Shown piece by piece: positions 32,508 to 43,675 of a stretch of DNA of 64,000 nt. Location of the stretch: the NCBI RefSeq assembly GCF_014268585.2, contig NZ_CP077092.1:5555501-5619500 (forward strand). The letters are read 5' to 3'. The position numbers and the translations under genes are program-made. The stretch's first letter is position 1. Every line of letters begins with the position of its first letter. The notes beneath the pieces were generated by a model, which made no database searches, had not been told where the DNA came from, and worked only from the letters and a program-made list of their open reading frames with translations. Origin of the DNA: Pseudomonas iranensis. Its GTDB lineage: Bacteria; Pseudomonadota; Gammaproteobacteria; Pseudomonadales; Pseudomonadaceae.

Positions 32508-35342
32508 TTGGACAAGATCCTGATACGTGGGGCCCGTACCCACAACCTGAAGAACATCGACCTGACCCTGCCACGGGACAAACTGATCGTCATCACCGGC
32601 CTGTCCGGATCCGGCAAGTCGTCCCTGGCGTTCGACACGCTGTATGCCGAAGGTCAGCGCCGCTATGTCGAATCGCTGTCGGCCTATGCCCGGCAGTTCC
32701 TGTCGATGATGGAAAAACCCGACGTCGACACCATCGAAGGCCTGTCGCCGGCGATCTCCATCGAACAGAAGTCGACCTCGCACAACCCGCGTTCCACGGT
32801 CGGCACCATCACCGAAATCTACGACTACCTGCGCTTGCTCTATGCCCGCGTCGGTACGCCGCGTTGCCCGGATCACGACATTCCACTGGAGGCGCAGACC
32901 GTCAGCCAGATGGTCGATCTGGTGCTGGCGCAGCCGGAAGGCAGCAAACTCATGCTGCTGGCGCCGGTGATCCGCGAGCGCAAGGGCGAACACCTGTCGG
33001 TTTTCGAAGAATTGCGTGCGCAAGGTTTCGTCCGCGCCCGGGTCAACGGGCGGATCTGCGAACTCGACGAGCTGCCGAAGCTGGATAAACAGAAGAAGCA
33101 TTCCATCGATGTGATCGTCGATCGCTTCAAGGTCCGCGCCGATCTGCAGCAACGTCTGGCCGAATCCTTCGAAACCGCGCTGAAACTGGCCGACGGCATT
33201 GCCCTGGTGGCGCCAATGGACGACGAGCCCGGCGAAGAAATGATCTTCTCCGCACGCTTCGCCTGCCCGATTTGCGGCCATGCGATCAGCGAACTGGAAC
33301 CCAAGCTGTTTTCCTTCAACAACCCGGCCGGCGCCTGCCCGACCTGCGATGGCCTGGGCGTGAAGCAGTTCTTCGACATCAAGCGTCTGGTCAATGGCGA
33401 GCTGACCCTGGCCGAAGGTGCAATACGCGGCTGGGACCGGCGCAACGTCTATTACTTCCAGATGCTCGGCTCACTCGCCTCGCACTACAAGTTCAGCCTG
33501 GACAAGCCCTTCAACGAGCTGAGCGCCGAGCAGCAGAAGTTCATCCTGCACGGCAGCGGCTCGCAAAACGTCGACTTCAAATACCTGAACGATCGTGGCG
33601 ATATCGTCAAACGCTCGCACCCGTTCGAAGGCATCGTGCCAAACCTGGAGCGCCGTTACCGTGAAACCGAATCGGCGAGCGTGCGTGAAGAGCTGGCCAA
33701 GTTCCTCAGCCATCAGGCCTGCCCGGATTGCCGTGGCACGCGTCTGCGCCGCGAAGCCCGGCACGTCTGGGTCGGTGAGAAAACCCTGCCGGCAGTGACC
33801 AATCTGCCGATCGGCGATGCCTGCGAATATTTCGGTGCGCTGAAGATGACCGGTCGGCGTGGCGAGATCGCTGACAAGATCCTCAAGGAAATCCGCGAGC
33901 GTCTGCAGTTTCTGGTCAACGTCGGACTCGACTATCTATCGCTGGATCGCAGTGCCGACACATTGTCCGGTGGCGAGGCGCAGCGGATTCGTCTGGCAAG
34001 CCAGATTGGCGCCGGCCTGGTCGGCGTTCTGTATATCCTCGATGAACCATCCATTGGCCTGCATCAGCGCGACAACGATCGGCTGCTCGGTACGCTCAAG
34101 CATTTGCGCGATATCGGCAACACGGTGATCGTGGTCGAGCATGATGAAGACGCGATTCGTCTGGCTGACTATGTCGTCGATATCGGCCCTGGCGCCGGTG
34201 TGCACGGCGGGCGGATCGTTGCCGAAGGCACGCCGGACGAAGTCATGGCGCACCCGGATTCGCTGACCGGCAAATACCTGTCCGGCCGGGTGAAGATCGA
34301 AGTGCCGGCCAAACGCACGCCGCGCAACAAGAAGCTCAACCTGTCGCTCAAAGGTGCGCGTGGCAACAATCTGCGCAACGTCGATCTGGACATCCCGATT
34401 GGTCTGCTGACTTGCGTGACTGGCGTATCCGGTTCGGGCAAATCGACACTGATCAACAACACGCTGTTCCCGCTGAGCGCAACGGCACTCAACGGTGCGA
34501 CCACGCTGGAAGCCGCCGCGCATGACAGCATCAAAGGTCTGGAACATCTCGACAAAGTCGTCGACATCGACCAGAGCCCGATCGGCCGTACGCCGCGTTC
34601 CAACCCGGCGACCTACACCGGGCTGTTCACACCGATCCGCGAACTGTTTGCCGGCGTGCCCGAGTCGCGCTCCCGTGGTTACGGCCCGGGGCGTTTCTCG
34701 TTCAACGTCAAGGGCGGTCGCTGCGAAGCGTGCCAGGGCGATGGCCTTATCAAGGTGGAAATGCACTTCCTGCCGGACATCTATGTGCCCTGTGATGTGT
34801 GCAAGAGCAAGCGCTACAACCGCGAAACCCTTGAGATCAAATACAAGGGAAAGAGCATCCACGAAACCCTCGAAATGACCATCGAGGAAGCGCGGGAGTT
34901 CTTCGACGCGGTGCCGGCACTGGCGCGCAAGCTGCAGACGTTGATGGATGTTGGCCTGTCGTACATCAAGCTGGGGCAGTCGGCGACGACCTTGTCCGGT
35001 GGTGAAGCACAGCGGGTCAAGTTGTCGCGAGAACTGTCCAAACGCGATACCGGCAAGACTCTGTACATCCTCGACGAACCGACCACCGGCCTGCACTTCG
35101 CCGATATCCAGCAATTGCTCGACGTTCTGCATCGCCTGCGCGACCACGGCAATACCGTGGTGGTGATCGAGCACAACCTTGATGTGATCAAGACCGCTGA
35201 CTGGCTGGTGGACCTCGGTCCTGAAGGCGGTTCCAAAGGCGGGCAGATCATTGCCACCGGTACGCCGGAGGAAGTTGCCGAGATGAAGCAATCTCACACC
35301 AGCCATTATCTCAAGCCGCTGCTGATCCGCGATCGGGCCTGA
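32508..35342 (+). CDS. uvrA: Excinuclease ABC subunit A
   Basis: A 944-aa UvrA. It is the damage-recognition ATPase of nucleotide excision repair, loading UvrB onto lesions. Two ABC modules are seen: Walker [10 protein letters not shown] at residues 31-39 and [10 protein letters not shown] in the second half, with two LSGGEAQR signatures and two Walker B LDEP motifs. Zinc-finger cysteines occur in CPICGH and CPTCDG, then CEACQGDG and CDVCKSKRY. The start is TTG at 32508 behind GCGAGG; P. aeruginosa UvrA starts similarly with a TTG and the same residues. No clear LexA box was found upstream. Confidence 0.97.
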   Translation: MDKILIRGARTHNLKNIDLTLPRDKLIVITGLSGSGKSSLAFDTLYAEGQRRYVESLSAYARQFLSMMEKPDVDTIEGLSPAISIEQKSTSHNPRSTVGTITEIYDYLRLLYARVGTPRCPDHDIPLEAQTVSQMVDLVLAQPEGSKLMLLAPVIRERKGEHLSVFEELRAQGFVRARVNGRICELDELPKLDKQKKHSIDVIVDRFKVRADLQQRLAESFETALKLADGIALVAPMDDEPGEEMIFSARFACPICGHAISELEPKLFSFNNPAGACPTCDGLGVKQFFDIKRLVNGELTLAEGAIRGWDRRNVYYFQMLGSLASHYKFSLDKPFNELSAEQQKFILHGSGSQNVDFKYLNDRGDIVKRSHPFEGIVPNLERRYRETESASVREELAKFLSHQACPDCRGTRLRREARHVWVGEKTLPAVTNLPIGDACEYFGALKMTGRRGEIADKILKEIRERLQFLVNVGLDYLSLDRSADTLSGGEAQRIRLASQIGAGLVGVLYILDEPSIGLHQRDNDRLLGTLKHLRDIGNTVIVVEHDEDAIRLADYVVDIGPGAGVHGGRIVAEGTPDEVMAHPDSLTGKYLSGRVKIEVPAKRTPRNKKLNLSLKGARGNNLRNVDLDIPIGLLTCVTGVSGSGKSTLINNTLFPLSATALNGATTLEAAAHDSIKGLEHLDKVVDIDQSPIGRTPRSNPATYTGLFTPIRELFAGVPESRSRGYGPGRFSFNVKGGRCEACQGDGLIKVEMHFLPDIYVPCDVCKSKRYNRETLEIKYKGKSIHETLEMTIEEAREFFDAVPALARKLQTLMDVGLSYIKLGQSATTLSGGEAQRVKLSRELSKRDTGKTLYILDEPTTGLHFADIQQLLDVLHRLRDHGNTVVVIEHNLDVIKTADWLVDLGPEGGSKGGQIIATGTPEEVAEMKQSHTSHYLKPLLIRDRA

Positions 35343-35354
35343 CCGCCAGGCATG

Positions 35355-35394
35355 AAAAAGCCCCTGTCACCGTTGAAGTGACAGGGGCTTTTTT
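35355..35394. terminator. Bidirectional terminator between uvrA and ferritin gene
   Basis: A-run, stem AAGCCCCTGTCAC / GTGACAGGGGCTT with a 7-nt loop, and T6, 16 nt after uvrA. Stops uvrA rightward and the ferritin gene leftward. Confidence 0.93.
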
Positions 35395-35407
35395 ATAGCC
35401 GTTGCAA

Positions 35408-35875
35408 TCAGGACGCGTGGGATTGCAGGTAATTCTCGAGACCGATCAGTTTGATCAGGCCCAGCTGCTTTTCCAGCCAGTAGGTGTGATCTTCTTCGGT
35501 GTCATTGAGTTGAACCCGCAGAATCTCACGGCTGACGTAGTCCTTGTGTTGCTCGCAAAGCTCGATGCCTTTGCACAGCGCAGCGCGGACTTTGTATTCG
35601 AGGCGCAGATCAGCTTCGAGCATCGCAGGCACCGTGGTGCCGACATCCAGATCATCCGGACGCATGCGCGGCGTGCCTTCGAGCATCAGAATCCGCCGCA
35701 TCAGCGCATCGGCGTGGCCGGCTTCTTCTTCCATCTCGTGGTTGATGCGCTCGTAGAGCTTGGTGAACCCCCAGTCCTCATACATCCGCGAATGAACGAA
35801 ATATTGATCACGCGCGGCCAGTTCGCCGGTCAGCAACGTATTGAGGTAATCGATTACATCTGGGTGGCCTTGCAT
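35408..35875 (-). CDS. ftnA: Ferritin FtnA / non-heme bacterioferritin-like protein
   Basis: A 155-aa iron-storage protein of the ferritin-bacterioferritin class. Ferroxidase residues are present: E18, E51, H54, E93/E94 region, E127 and H130. At position 52, where heme-binding bacterioferritins have Met (EMKHAD in BfrB), this protein has Ala (EAGHAD), so it should not bind heme between subunits. That fits the P. aeruginosa protein first called BfrA and later FtnA (PA4235), also beside katA and uvrA. Start at MQGHPDV; the in-frame extension upstream is not family-like. Confidence 0.9.
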   Translation of the reverse strand: MQGHPDVIDYLNTLLTGELAARDQYFVHSRMYEDWGFTKLYERINHEMEEEAGHADALMRRILMLEGTPRMRPDDLDVGTTVPAMLEADLRLEYKVRAALCKGIELCEQHKDYVSREILRVQLNDTEEDHTYWLEKQLGLIKLIGLENYLQSHAS

Positions 35876-35987
35876 CGCCCTACATCTCCCTTCCTGAAAG
35901 TCTGTAGTTTGAACCAACCTGACCGGAAGGTCACTCGCTTCGCGCAATAAAAGCGAAGATATTCTGAGAAAACCGAGCCAAATAACG

Positions 35988-36013
35988 CAAAAACCGCCCA
36001 AATGAGGGCGGTT
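35988..36013 (-). terminator. katA: katA terminator
   Basis: On the minus strand, stem AACCGCCC / GGGCGGTT with a 6-nt loop followed by TTTGCG, about 30 nt past the katA stop. Confidence 0.8.
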
Positions 36014-36042
36014 CTGCTTCTCGTTTAGACTACGTTAAGCTG

Positions 36043-37479
36043 TCAGTTGAGCAGCTTTGCGATTGCTTCTCCATACGCCGGATCGGCTTTGTAGAAATGC
36101 TGCAACTGGCGATCGACGACGTCGCTTGAAACACCCGCCATTGCGCCGGCAATGTTGCTGACCAGCAATGCTTTCTGCTCGTCGCTCATCAAGCGGAACA
36201 AGGCACCGGCATGGCTGTAGTAGTCGGTATCTTCGCGGTGATCATAGCGATCAGCGGCACCGCTCAAGGCCAGCGCTGGCTCTGCGTAATGCGGCGCTTG
36301 CTTCGGCGACTCAACGTAGCTGTTCGGTTCGTAGTTTGGCGCCGCGCCGCCATTGCTGCCGAACGCCATGGAGCCGTCACGCTGATAAGTATTCACCGGG
36401 CTGCGCGGAGCGTTCACCGGCAATTGCTGGTGATTGGTGCCCACACGGTAGCGGTGCGCGTCAGCGTAGGCGAATACACGGCCTTGCAGCATGCGGTCTG
36501 GCGACAGACCGACGCCTGGCACCATGTTGCTCGGGCCAAACGCAGCCTGTTCAACTTCAGCGAAGTAGTTCAGCGGGTTGCGATTCAACTCCAGCTCACC
36601 GACTTCGATCAGCGGAAACTCCTTCTGCGACCACGTCTTGGTCACGTCGAACGGATTCTCGTAATGAGCCGCCGCTTGCGCTTCGGTCATGATCTGAATG
36701 CACACGCGCCATTTCGGGAATTCACCGCGCTCGATGGCCTCGAACAGGTCACGCTGCGCGTAGTCCGGATCGGTACCGGCCAAACGGGCGGCGTCGGCGG
36801 GCGCCAGGTTCTTGATGCCTTGCTGGGTCTTGTAGTGCCACTTCACCCAGTGACGCTCGCCTTTGGCGTTGATCAGGCTGTAAGTGTGACTGCCGAAGCC
36901 GTGCATATGGCGATAGCCGTCAGGGATGCCGCGATCAGAAAACAGGATGGTGACCTGGTGCAGCGCCTCAGGCGAATGCGACCAGAAATCCCACATCATC
37001 TGCGCGCTTTTCAGGTTGCTTTGCGGCAGACGCTTTTGCGTGTGGATAAAGTCAGGAAACTTCAGCGGATCACGGATGAAGAACACTGGCGTGTTGTTGC
37101 CAACGATGTCCCAATTGCCTTCCTCGGTGTAGAACTTCAAGGCGAAGCCGCGCGGATCGCGCTCGGTGTCGGCCGAACCACGCTCGCCACCTACGGTGGA
37201 AAAGCGCAGAAAGGTTGGCGTTTGTTTGCCTACCGACTCGAACAACTTTGCACTGGTGTATTCAGTGATGTCACGGGTAACGGTGAACGTGCCGTAGGCG
37301 CCCGAGCCTTTAGCGTGGACACGGCGCTCAGGAATGTTTTCACGGTTAAAGTGCGCGAGTTTTTCGATCAGATGGAAATCGTCGAGAAGCAGCGGACCGC
37401 GTGGGCCGGCGGAACGGGAATTCTGGTTGTCAGCGACTGGCGCGCCACTGGCGGTTGTAAGCGTCTTGGTCTGGCTCAT
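36043..37479 (-). CDS. katA: Catalase KatA (small-subunit monofunctional)
   Basis: A 478-aa heme catalase breaking down hydrogen peroxide. The active-site His is in [20 protein letters not shown], the [20 protein letters not shown] motif follows, and the heme-ligand Tyr is in [14 protein letters not shown]. Length puts it in the small-subunit clade with P. aeruginosa KatA. It is upstream of the ferritin gene, an arrangement linking peroxide defence and iron storage. No signal peptide. A partial OxyR-like site is 105 nt upstream. Confidence 0.95.
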   Translation of the reverse strand: MSQTKTLTTASGAPVADNQNSRSAGPRGPLLLDDFHLIEKLAHFNRENIPERRVHAKGSGAYGTFTVTRDITEYTSAKLFESVGKQTPTFLRFSTVGGERGSADTERDPRGFALKFYTEEGNWDIVGNNTPVFFIRDPLKFPDFIHTQKRLPQSNLKSAQMMWDFWSHSPEALHQVTILFSDRGIPDGYRHMHGFGSHTYSLINAKGERHWVKWHYKTQQGIKNLAPADAARLAGTDPDYAQRDLFEAIERGEFPKWRVCIQIMTEAQAAAHYENPFDVTKTWSQKEFPLIEVGELELNRNPLNYFAEVEQAAFGPSNMVPGVGLSPDRMLQGRVFAYADAHRYRVGTNHQQLPVNAPRSPVNTYQRDGSMAFGSNGGAAPNYEPNSYVESPKQAPHYAEPALALSGAADRYDHREDTDYYSHAGALFRLMSDEQKALLVSNIAGAMAGVSSDVVDRQLQHFYKADPAYGEAIAKLLN

Positions 37480-37583
37480 GCGGTCTTCTTCCTCTGTCAG
37501 TCTTGAACTGCCGGCTAATGGGCTTGGCGGGAAGTATTGATCATCGACGTTACAGCTACAAATTCATTAACTTGCAGACATCG

Positions 37584-37598
37584 ATAGATAATTACTAA
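37584..37598 (-). promoter_or_regulatory. Partial OxyR-like half-site upstream of katA
   Basis: On the minus strand TTAGTAATTATCTAT matches 8 of the 10 informative positions of one half of the OxyR motif (ATAGNTNNNANCTAT). The second half-site expected 7 nt later is not recognisable. KatA of P. aeruginosa is OxyR-controlled, which is the only further support. Confidence 0.3.
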
Positions 37599-37670
37599 TT
37601 ATGTTTTCCCGGCACATAGTGGCAGTTCAACCATGTCAGAAACTTGTACGGACGGCGCATTTCTTACAGG

Positions 37671-37699
37671 CACAAAAAACCGGGCACTAGGCCCGGTTC
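37671..37699 (-). terminator. Terminator of the alpha operon (after rplQ)
   Basis: Minus-strand stem AACCGGGC / GCCCGGTT with a 5-nt loop followed by a T-tract, 20 nt after rplQ. It ends the ribosomal gene cluster. Confidence 0.9.
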
Positions 37700-37718
37700 T
37701 TTGTTTCAGACTGACGTC

Positions 37719-38105
37719 TTACTCGGCGGATACAGCTTCGCCAGCAGTAGCACGATCAACCAACTCGACGTACGCCATAGGCGCGTTGTCGCCAGCGCGG
37801 AAACCGCACTTGAGGATGCGCAGGTAGCCACCCTCACGGGTAGCGTAACGCTTGCCCAGGTCGTTGAAGAGCTTACCAACGATAGCTTTCGAACGAGTAC
37901 GGTCGAAAGCCAGACGGCGGTTAGCCAGGCTGTCTGTCTTGGCCAGAGTGATCAGCGGCTCGGCAACGCGGCGCAGTTCTTTGGCTTTTGGCAGAGTAGT
38001 TTTGATCAGCTCGTGCTCGAACAGCGACACCGCCATGTTTTGGAACATGGCCTTGCGGTGCGAGCTGGTGCGGCTCAGGTGACGACCACTTTTACGATGA
38101 CGCAT
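37719..38105 (-). CDS. rplQ: 50S ribosomal protein L17
   Basis: A 128-aa L17, with the diagnostic N terminus [21 protein letters not shown]17 lies near the polypeptide exit of the 50S subunit. It is the last gene of the alpha operon (rpsM-rpsK-rpsD-rpoA-rplQ), 42 nt after rpoA, and is followed by a terminator. Confidence 0.98.
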
Positions 38106-38147
38106 GGTTCATTCCTTACCAAACACTACGTTCGGTGATTACGACGA

Positions 38148-39149
38148 TCAGGCAGTCGCCTTGTCGTCCTTCTTAAGACTTGCAGGCGGCCAGTTGTCGA
38201 GGCGCATGCCGAGGGACAGACCGCGGGAGGCCAGAACGTCCTTGATTTCAGTCAAGGATTTCTTGCCCAGGTTCGGAGTCTTCAACAGCTCTACTTCGGT
38301 ACGCTGAATCAGGTCGCCGATGTAGTAGATGTTTTCCGCCTTAAGGCAGTTAGCCGAACGTACAGTCAGTTCCAGATCGTCAACCGGGCGAAGCAGGATC
38401 GGATCGATCTCGTCTTCCTGCTCGACAACCAGCGGCTCACTTTCACCTTTGAGGTCGACGAACGCAGCCAGCTGCTGTTGCAGGATGGTTGCAGCGCGAC
38501 GGATAGCCTCTTCAGGATCCAGGGTACCGTTGGTTTCCAGATCAATAACCAGCTTGTCCAGGTTGGTACGCTGCTCGACACGGGCGTTTTCCACCACGTA
38601 AGCGATACGGCGAACCGGGCTGAACGAAGAGTCGAGCTGCAAGCGACCGATGCTGCGGCTTTCGTCTTCATCGCTCTGACGCGAGTCGGCTGGTTCATAA
38701 CCACGACCACGAGCTACGGTGAGCTTCATGTTCAGGGCGCCGTTAGACGCCAGGTTAGCGATTACGTGATCGGGATTAACGATCTCGACATCATGATCCA
38801 GCTGAATATCGGCAGCGGTAACCACCCCCGAACCCTTCTTCGACAAGGTCAGCGTAACTTCGTCACGACCGTGCAGCTTGATGGCCAGACCTTTAAGGTT
38901 CAACAGGATTTCAATTACGTCTTCCTGTACACCTTCGATGGCGCTGTACTCGTGGAGCACACCGTCAATCTCGGCCTCGACTACTGCGCAGCCGGGCATT
39001 GAGGACAACAGGATGCGGCGCAGCGCGTTGCCCAGGGTGTGGCCAAAACCACGCTCGAGAGGCTCGAGAGTGATCTTGGCGCGGGTTGGACTGACAACCT
39101 GCACATCAATGTGGCGGGGTGTCAGGAACTCATTTACCGAAATCTGCAT
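38148..39149 (-). CDS. rpoA: RNA polymerase alpha subunit
   Basis: A 333-aa subunit with the N-terminal dimerisation domain (about 1-230, including [20 protein letters not shown]) and the C-terminal domain (from about 250) that binds UP elements and activators, with the helix-hairpin-helix residues [14 protein letters not shown]. It nucleates polymerase assembly with beta and beta'. Alpha operon, between rpsD (22 nt) and rplQ. Confidence 0.99.
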   Translation of the reverse strand: MQISVNEFLTPRHIDVQVVSPTRAKITLEPLERGFGHTLGNALRRILLSSMPGCAVVEAEIDGVLHEYSAIEGVQEDVIEILLNLKGLAIKLHGRDEVTLTLSKKGSGVVTAADIQLDHDVEIVNPDHVIANLASNGALNMKLTVARGRGYEPADSRQSDEDESRSIGRLQLDSSFSPVRRIAYVVENARVEQRTNLDKLVIDLETNGTLDPEEAIRRAATILQQQLAAFVDLKGESEPLVVEQEDEIDPILLRPVDDLELTVRSANCLKAENIYYIGDLIQRTEVELLKTPNLGKKSLTEIKDVLASRGLSLGMRLDNWPPASLKKDDKATA

Positions 39150-39171
39150 GGATGCACCTATTTTCTAGCCC

Positions 39172-39792
39172 TTACTTGGAGTAGAGCTCGACAATCAGGC
39201 TTTCGTTGATGTCGGCGGACAGATCACTGCGAGCAGGAACGTTCTTGAAAACGCCCGACTTCTTCTCAGTGTCTACTTCTACCCATTCTACGCGGCCACG
39301 TTGGGCACACAGATCGAGAGCTTGGACAATGCGAAGTTGGTTTTTTGCTTTCTCGCGAACTGCAACCACGTCACCAGCACGAACCTGATACGACGGAACG
39401 TTTACGGTCTGACCGTTTACGCTGATCGACTTGTGCGATACCAGCTGGCGGGATTCGGCACGAGTCGAACCAAAGCCCATACGGTATACAACGTTGTCCA
39501 GACGGCATTCGAGCAGTTGCAGCAGGTTTTCACCGGTTGCACCTTTCTTGCCAGCAGCTTCTTTGTAGTAGCCGCTGAACTGACGCTCGAGAACGCCGTA
39601 GATACGACGGACCTTCTGCTTTTCACGCAGTTGGGTGCCGTAGTCGGACTGGCGACCGCGGCGTTGGCCGTGGATACCAGGTGCTGCTTCAATGTTGCAC
39701 TTCGATTCGATCGCGCGCACGCCGCTCTTCAGGAAGAGATCGGTGCCTTCGCGACGAGCGAGTTTGCATTTTGGACCAATGTAACGAGCCAT
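39172..39792 (-). CDS. rpsD: 30S ribosomal protein S4
   Basis: A 206-aa S4 with the C-terminal S4 RNA-binding domain ([20 protein letters not shown]). It initiates 30S assembly and in E. coli represses the alpha operon by binding its leader. Only two of the four N-terminal zinc-binding Cys are kept (C9 and C32), so it is probably not zinc-bound. Alpha operon, 18 nt after rpsK. Confidence 0.98.
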   Translation of the reverse strand: MARYIGPKCKLARREGTDLFLKSGVRAIESKCNIEAAPGIHGQRRGRQSDYGTQLREKQKVRRIYGVLERQFSGYYKEAAGKKGATGENLLQLLECRLDNVVYRMGFGSTRAESRQLVSHKSISVNGQTVNVPSYQVRAGDVVAVREKAKNQLRIVQALDLCAQRGRVEWVEVDTEKKSGVFKNVPARSDLSADINESLIVELYSK

Positions 39793-39810
39793 TCTTTACA
39801 ATCTCCTGGA

Positions 39811-40200
39811 TTACACGCGGCGCTTCTTCGGCGGACGGCACCCGTTGTGCGGGATTGGCGTCACGTCGGTGATGCTGGCGATCTTGTAGCCACAGCCGTT
39901 CAAAGCGCGGACTGCGGATTCACGACCTGGACCTGGACCCTTGACGTTTACGTCGAGGTTTTTCAGGCCGTATTCCAGCGCAGCTTGACCAGCACGCTCA
40001 GCAGCTACTTGAGCAGCGAACGGGGTGGACTTGCGGGAACCGCGGAAACCCGAACCACCGGAGGTAGCCCAGGAAAGAGCGTTACCTTGACGGTCGGTAA
40101 TGGTCACGATGGTGTTGTTAAAAGATGCATGGATGTGGGCGATGCCATCAACCACTGTCTTTTTAACTTTTTTACGAGGACGAGCAGCAGGTTTTGCCAT
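39811..40200 (-). CDS. rpsK: 30S ribosomal protein S11
   Basis: A 129-aa S11, ending in the conserved [19 protein letters not shown]11 is in the 30S platform and contacts mRNA near the Shine-Dalgarno helix. Alpha operon, 30 nt after rpsM. Confidence 0.98.
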   Translation of the reverse strand: MAKPAARPRKKVKKTVVDGIAHIHASFNNTIVTITDRQGNALSWATSGGSGFRGSRKSTPFAAQVAAERAGQAALEYGLKNLDVNVKGPGPGRESAVRALNGCGYKIASITDVTPIPHNGCRPPKKRRV

Positions 40201-40230
40201 GATTAAATTCCTGTCGATTCGCTGGGGCGA

Positions 40231-40587
40231 TTACTTGCGGATCGGCTTACGCGGACCTTTACGGGTACGCGCGTTGGTCTTGGTACGCTGACCGCGTACT
40301 GGCAGACCACGACGATGACGCAGACCGCGATAGCAACCGAGGTCCATCAAGCGCTTGATTTTCATGTTGATTTCGCGACGCAGGTCACCTTCAGTGGTGA
40401 ACTTCGCCACTTCGCCACGCAGCTGTTCAATTTGCTCGTCGCTCAGATCTTTGATCTTTGCTGCTGGGTTTACCCCAGTCACTGCACAGATCTTCTGCGC
40501 AGTAGTGCGACCAACACCATAGATGTAGGTCAGCGAGATAACAGTATGCTTGTTATCTGGAATGTTAACGCCTGCAATACGGGCCAT
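40231..40587 (-). CDS. rpsM: 30S ribosomal protein S13
   Basis: A 118-aa S13 ([20 protein letters not shown]..) in the 30S head, where it contacts the P-site tRNA and the 50S subunit. First gene of the alpha operon. It follows a hairpin and a sigma70-type promoter (40647-40675) and has GGAG as ribosome binding site, so it can be started independently of the spc operon. Confidence 0.98.
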   Translation of the reverse strand: MARIAGVNIPDNKHTVISLTYIYGVGRTTAQKICAVTGVNPAAKIKDLSDEQIEQLRGEVAKFTTEGDLRREINMKIKRLMDLGCYRGLRHRRGLPVRGQRTKTNARTRKGPRKPIRK

Positions 40588-40646
40588 TCAGTGGGACTCC
40601 AATTGACAGCTACCTACGCCCCGGAAGCCAAGAAATAGGGCGCGAG

Positions 40647-40675
40647 ATAATATCGCTGTAATAACAAATAATCAA
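40647..40675 (-). promoter_or_regulatory. Sigma70-type promoter of the alpha operon
   Basis: On the minus strand TTGATT and TATTAT are separated by exactly 17 nt, about 60 nt before rpsM. The -35 box directly follows the hairpin at 40676-40699. Expected transcript leader is about 53 nt. Confidence 0.75.
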
Positions 40676-40699
40676 CCCGGTAGCGCACTAGCTACCGGG
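40676..40699 (-). terminator. Hairpin at the spc/alpha operon boundary
   Basis: Perfect 9-bp stem CCCGGTAGC / GCTACCGGG with a 6-nt loop, 18 nt after rpmJ. A weak T-rich stretch follows (TTGATTATTTGTTATT), which is also the next promoter. Confidence 0.65.
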
Positions 40700-40717
40700 C
40701 TTGAAGCACAATCACAC

Positions 40718-40834
40718 TCAGCCTTGGCGCTGTTTGTGACGCGGTTCCGCGCTGCAAATTACTCGAACAACACCTTCGCGGCGAATAATCTTGCAGTTAC
40801 GGCACAGCTTTTTCACCGATGCACGAACTTTCAT
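40718..40834 (-). CDS. rpmJ: 50S ribosomal protein L36
   Basis: A 38-aa L36 ([20 protein letters not shown]..). Zinc ribbon ligands are present: C11, C14, C27 and H33, so it is the zinc-binding (C+) form. It is the last gene of the spc operon, 27 nt after secY, and is followed by the hairpin at 40676-40699. Confidence 0.97.
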
Positions 40835-40861
40835 CACCAACTCCTCGAACCTTATGGGTAC

Positions 40862-42190
40862 TCAGCGCAACATGCCGCTGCCGTAACCCTTCAGGTTGGC
40901 TTTCTTCATCAGGGATTCGTACTGGTGCGAAACGAGGTGCGATTGTACTTGGGACATGAAGTCCATCACAACCACGACCACGATCAGCAACGAGGTCCCG
41001 CCAAGGTAGAACGGAACGTTTGCTGCAACCACCAGGAATTGGGGCAACAGGCACACGGCCGTCATGTAAAGAGCACCGAACAGGGTCAAGCGGGTCAGAA
41101 CGCCATCAATATAGCGCGCAGACTGCTCACCTGGACGGATGCCCGGAATAAAGGCACCGGACTTCTTCAGGTTTTCCGCTACGTCTTTCGGATTGAACAT
41201 CAACGCCGTATAGAAGAAGCAGAAGAAAATAATCCCTGCACTAAACAGCAGAATATTCAACGGCTGACCAGGAGCGATCGACTGCGAGATGTCCTGCAAC
41301 CAGCCCATACCTTCAGACTGACCGAACCAGGCACCCAACGAAGCCGGAAACAGCAAGATGCTGCTCGCGAAAATAGCCGGAATAACACCGGCCATGTTCA
41401 CCTTCAGCGGCAAGTGGCTTGTCTGCGCAGCAAAAACCTTGCGGCCCTGCTGACGCTTGGCGTAGTGAACAGCAATACGACGCTGACCACGCTCAATGAA
41501 CACCACGAAACCGATAATCGCTACTGCCAGCAAACCGATGGCAACCAGGGCGAAGATGTTGATATCACCCTGACGCGCAGACTCGAAAGACTGCCCGATT
41601 GCTCTCGGAAGACCGGCGACGATACCCGAAAAAATCAACATCGAGATACCGTTGCCAACACCACGCTCAGTAATCTGCTCACCCAGCCACATCATGAACA
41701 TCGCACCAGCCACAAATGTGGTTACCGCGACGAAATGGAAGCCAAAGTCACCAGTGAACGCGACGCCCTGCCCCGCCAGACCAATGGACATGCCAATAGC
41801 CTGGACCAGAGCGAGAGCGACGGTGAGGTAGCGGGTGTACTGGCTAATCTTGCGACGGCCAGCTTCACCTTCCTTCTTCAACTGCTCCAGCTGCGGGCTG
41901 ACGGCGGTCATCAGTTGCATGATGATCGATGCCGAAATGTACGGCATGATCCCCAGTGCAAAGATGCTCATCCGTTCCAGCGCGCCGCCGGAGAACATGT
42001 TGAACAAGCTAAGAATGGTCCCCTCATTCTGTCGAAACAGGTCTGCGAGTCGGTCCGGGTTGATACCTGGAACCGGGATGTGTGCGCCTATTCGGTAGAC
42101 GATAATCGCCAGGAACAGAAAACGCAGACGAGCCCAGAGTTCAGACATACCGCCTTTGCCGAGCGCAGAGAGAGCACCTTGCTTAGCCAT
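40862..42190 (-). CDS. secY: Preprotein translocase subunit SecY
   Basis: A 442-aa channel-forming subunit of the SecYEG translocon with ten membrane segments. Conserved cytoplasmic loops are visible (VNVYFSER-like region [15 protein letters not shown], and the C-terminal loop [16 protein letters not shown]). It exports and inserts proteins in the inner membrane. Directly follows rplO with no gap in the spc operon. Confidence 0.98.
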   Translation of the reverse strand: MAKQGALSALGKGGMSELWARLRFLFLAIIVYRIGAHIPVPGINPDRLADLFRQNEGTILSLFNMFSGGALERMSIFALGIMPYISASIIMQLMTAVSPQLEQLKKEGEAGRRKISQYTRYLTVALALVQAIGMSIGLAGQGVAFTGDFGFHFVAVTTFVAGAMFMMWLGEQITERGVGNGISMLIFSGIVAGLPRAIGQSFESARQGDINIFALVAIGLLAVAIIGFVVFIERGQRRIAVHYAKRQQGRKVFAAQTSHLPLKVNMAGVIPAIFASSILLFPASLGAWFGQSEGMGWLQDISQSIAPGQPLNILLFSAGIIFFCFFYTALMFNPKDVAENLKKSGAFIPGIRPGEQSARYIDGVLTRLTLFGALYMTAVCLLPQFLVVAANVPFYLGGTSLLIVVVVVMDFMSQVQSHLVSHQYESLMKKANLKGYGSGMLR

Positions 42191-42628
42191 TTATTCCTCG
42201 AACTTGCCGCCAGCTGCTTCGATAGCCGCACGCGCACCTTTGGTGGCGCCGATTCCCTTGCCGATAGTGACAGCGCGAGTCACTTCACCGGACAGCATGA
42301 TTTTCACACGCTGTACGTTGACGTTGATCACGTTGGCATCTTTCAGGGACTGCACAGTAACGATGTCGCCTTCCACTTTGGCCAGCTCGGACAAACGCAC
42401 TTCTGCGCGATCCATGGCTTTCAGGGAAACGAAACCGAACTTGGGCAGACGACGATGCAGCGGCTGTTGACCGCCTTCAAAGCCTGGAGCGATGGTGCCA
42501 CCGGAGCGGGAGGTCTGACCTTTGTGACCACGGCCACCAGTCTTGCCCAAACCACTACCGATACCACGGCCCGGACGATGCTTTTCGCGACGGGAACCCG
42601 GCGCTGGACTCAGATCATTGAGTTTCAT
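42191..42628 (-). CDS. rplO: 50S ribosomal protein L15
   Basis: A 145-aa L15 with the basic Gly-rich N-terminal half ([20 protein letters not shown]) that penetrates the 23S rRNA. Late-assembly 50S protein. Spc operon, 3 nt after rpmD and abutting secY. Confidence 0.98.
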   Translation of the reverse strand: MKLNDLSPAPGSRREKHRPGRGIGSGLGKTGGRGHKGQTSRSGGTIAPGFEGGQQPLHRRLPKFGFVSLKAMDRAEVRLSELAKVEGDIVTVQSLKDANVINVNVQRVKIMLSGEVTRAVTIGKGIGATKGARAAIEAAGGKFEE

Positions 42629-42631
42629 CGA

Positions 42632-42808
42632 TTAACCCTCGACACGCAGCATGTAGTAAGCCTTGTTGATCATCCCGCGATTCTCGGGAGTATCCTGGAC
42701 TTCTACAGTGTGACCGATGCGACGCAGACCCAGACCCTTAACGCACAGTTTGTGGTTAGGGATGCGGCCGGTCATGCTTTTGATCAGCGTAACTTTAACG
42801 GTAGCCAT
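42632..42808 (-). CDS. rpmD: 50S ribosomal protein L30
   Basis: A 58-aa L30: [20 protein letters not shown] at the start, then [14 protein letters not shown], the family signature. It binds the 23S rRNA surface. Placed 2 nt after rpsE and 3 nt before rplO in the spc operon. Confidence 0.97.
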
Positions 42809-42810
42809 GA

Positions 42811-43311
42811 TTACTTGATCTCCTCAACACGCAAGCCACGCTTGGCAGCGATGGACTCAGGAGACTGCATAGCCTTCAGACCCTTGAAAGTGGCGTGAAC
42901 CACGTTTACCGGGTTAGTCGAGCCGTAGCACTTGGCCAGAACGTTCTGAACGCCAGCAACTTCGAGGACAGCACGCATAGCGCCGCCAGCGATGATACCG
43001 GTACCTTCAGAAGCAGGCTGCATGTACACCTTCGAAGCGCCGTGAGCGGACTTCATTGCGTACTGCAGAGTGGTGCCGTTCAGGTCAACTTGAATCATGT
43101 TGCGGCGAGCAGCTTCCATTGCCTTCTGGATCGCAGCAGGCACTTCACGTGACTTGCCACGGCCGAAGCCAACACGCCCCTTACCATCACCAACCACGGT
43201 CAACGCGGTGAAAGTGAAGATACGGCCGCCTTTAACGGTTTTGGCTACGCGGTTAACTTGAACCAGCTTCTCGATGTAGCCTTCGTCGCGCTTTTGGTCG
43301 TTATTTGACAT
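42811..43311 (-). CDS. rpsE: 30S ribosomal protein S5
   Basis: A 166-aa S5 with the double-stranded-RNA-like N-terminal domain ([20 protein letters not shown]) and the C-terminal ribosomal fold. It works with S4 in decoding fidelity. The spectinomycin-loop region ([18 protein letters not shown]) is intact. Spc operon, 3 nt after rplR. Confidence 0.98.
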
Positions 43312-43314
43312 AAC

Positions 43315-43665
43315 TTAGAACTCCAGCCCAGCTTCACGAGCAGCATCAGCCAGCGCTTTAACGCGGCCGTGGTACTTGAAGCCAGAGCGGTCGAAAGCCA
43401 CTTGCGAGACGCCAGCGGCCTTAGCACGCGTAGCGACCAGCTGGCCAACCTTTGTGGCCGCGTCGATGTTGCCAGTGGCACCATCACGCAGTTCTTTATC
43501 CAAAGTCGAGGCACTTGCCAGGACTTTGTTGCCGTCGGCCGAGATGACCTGGGCGTAGATGTGCTGCGACGAGCGGAACACGCAGAGACGCACGACTTCG
43601 AGTTCGTGCATTTTCAGGCGTGCTTTGCGAGCGCGACGCAGTCGAGTAACTTTTTTGTCGGTCAT
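43315..43665 (-). CDS. rplR: 50S ribosomal protein L18
   Basis: A 116-aa L18 that binds 5S rRNA, ending [20 protein letters not shown] then GLEF. It has the basic N-terminal [11 protein letters not shown]. Spc operon, 10 nt after rplF. Confidence 0.98.
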   Translation of the reverse strand: MTDKKVTRLRRARKARLKMHELEVVRLCVFRSSQHIYAQVISADGNKVLASASTLDKELRDGATGNIDAATKVGQLVATRAKAAGVSQVAFDRSGFKYHGRVKALADAAREAGLEF

Positions 43666-43675
43666 TTGCTATGCC

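Noticed and set aside
35876..36001. Longer ferritin start with 42 extra residues
   Set aside because: The extension runs through the katA terminator region and has no family resemblance.
40724..42898. A 724-codon plus-strand frame across rpmJ, secY, rplO and rpmD
   Set aside because: Covers several known genes antisense; no coding signature.
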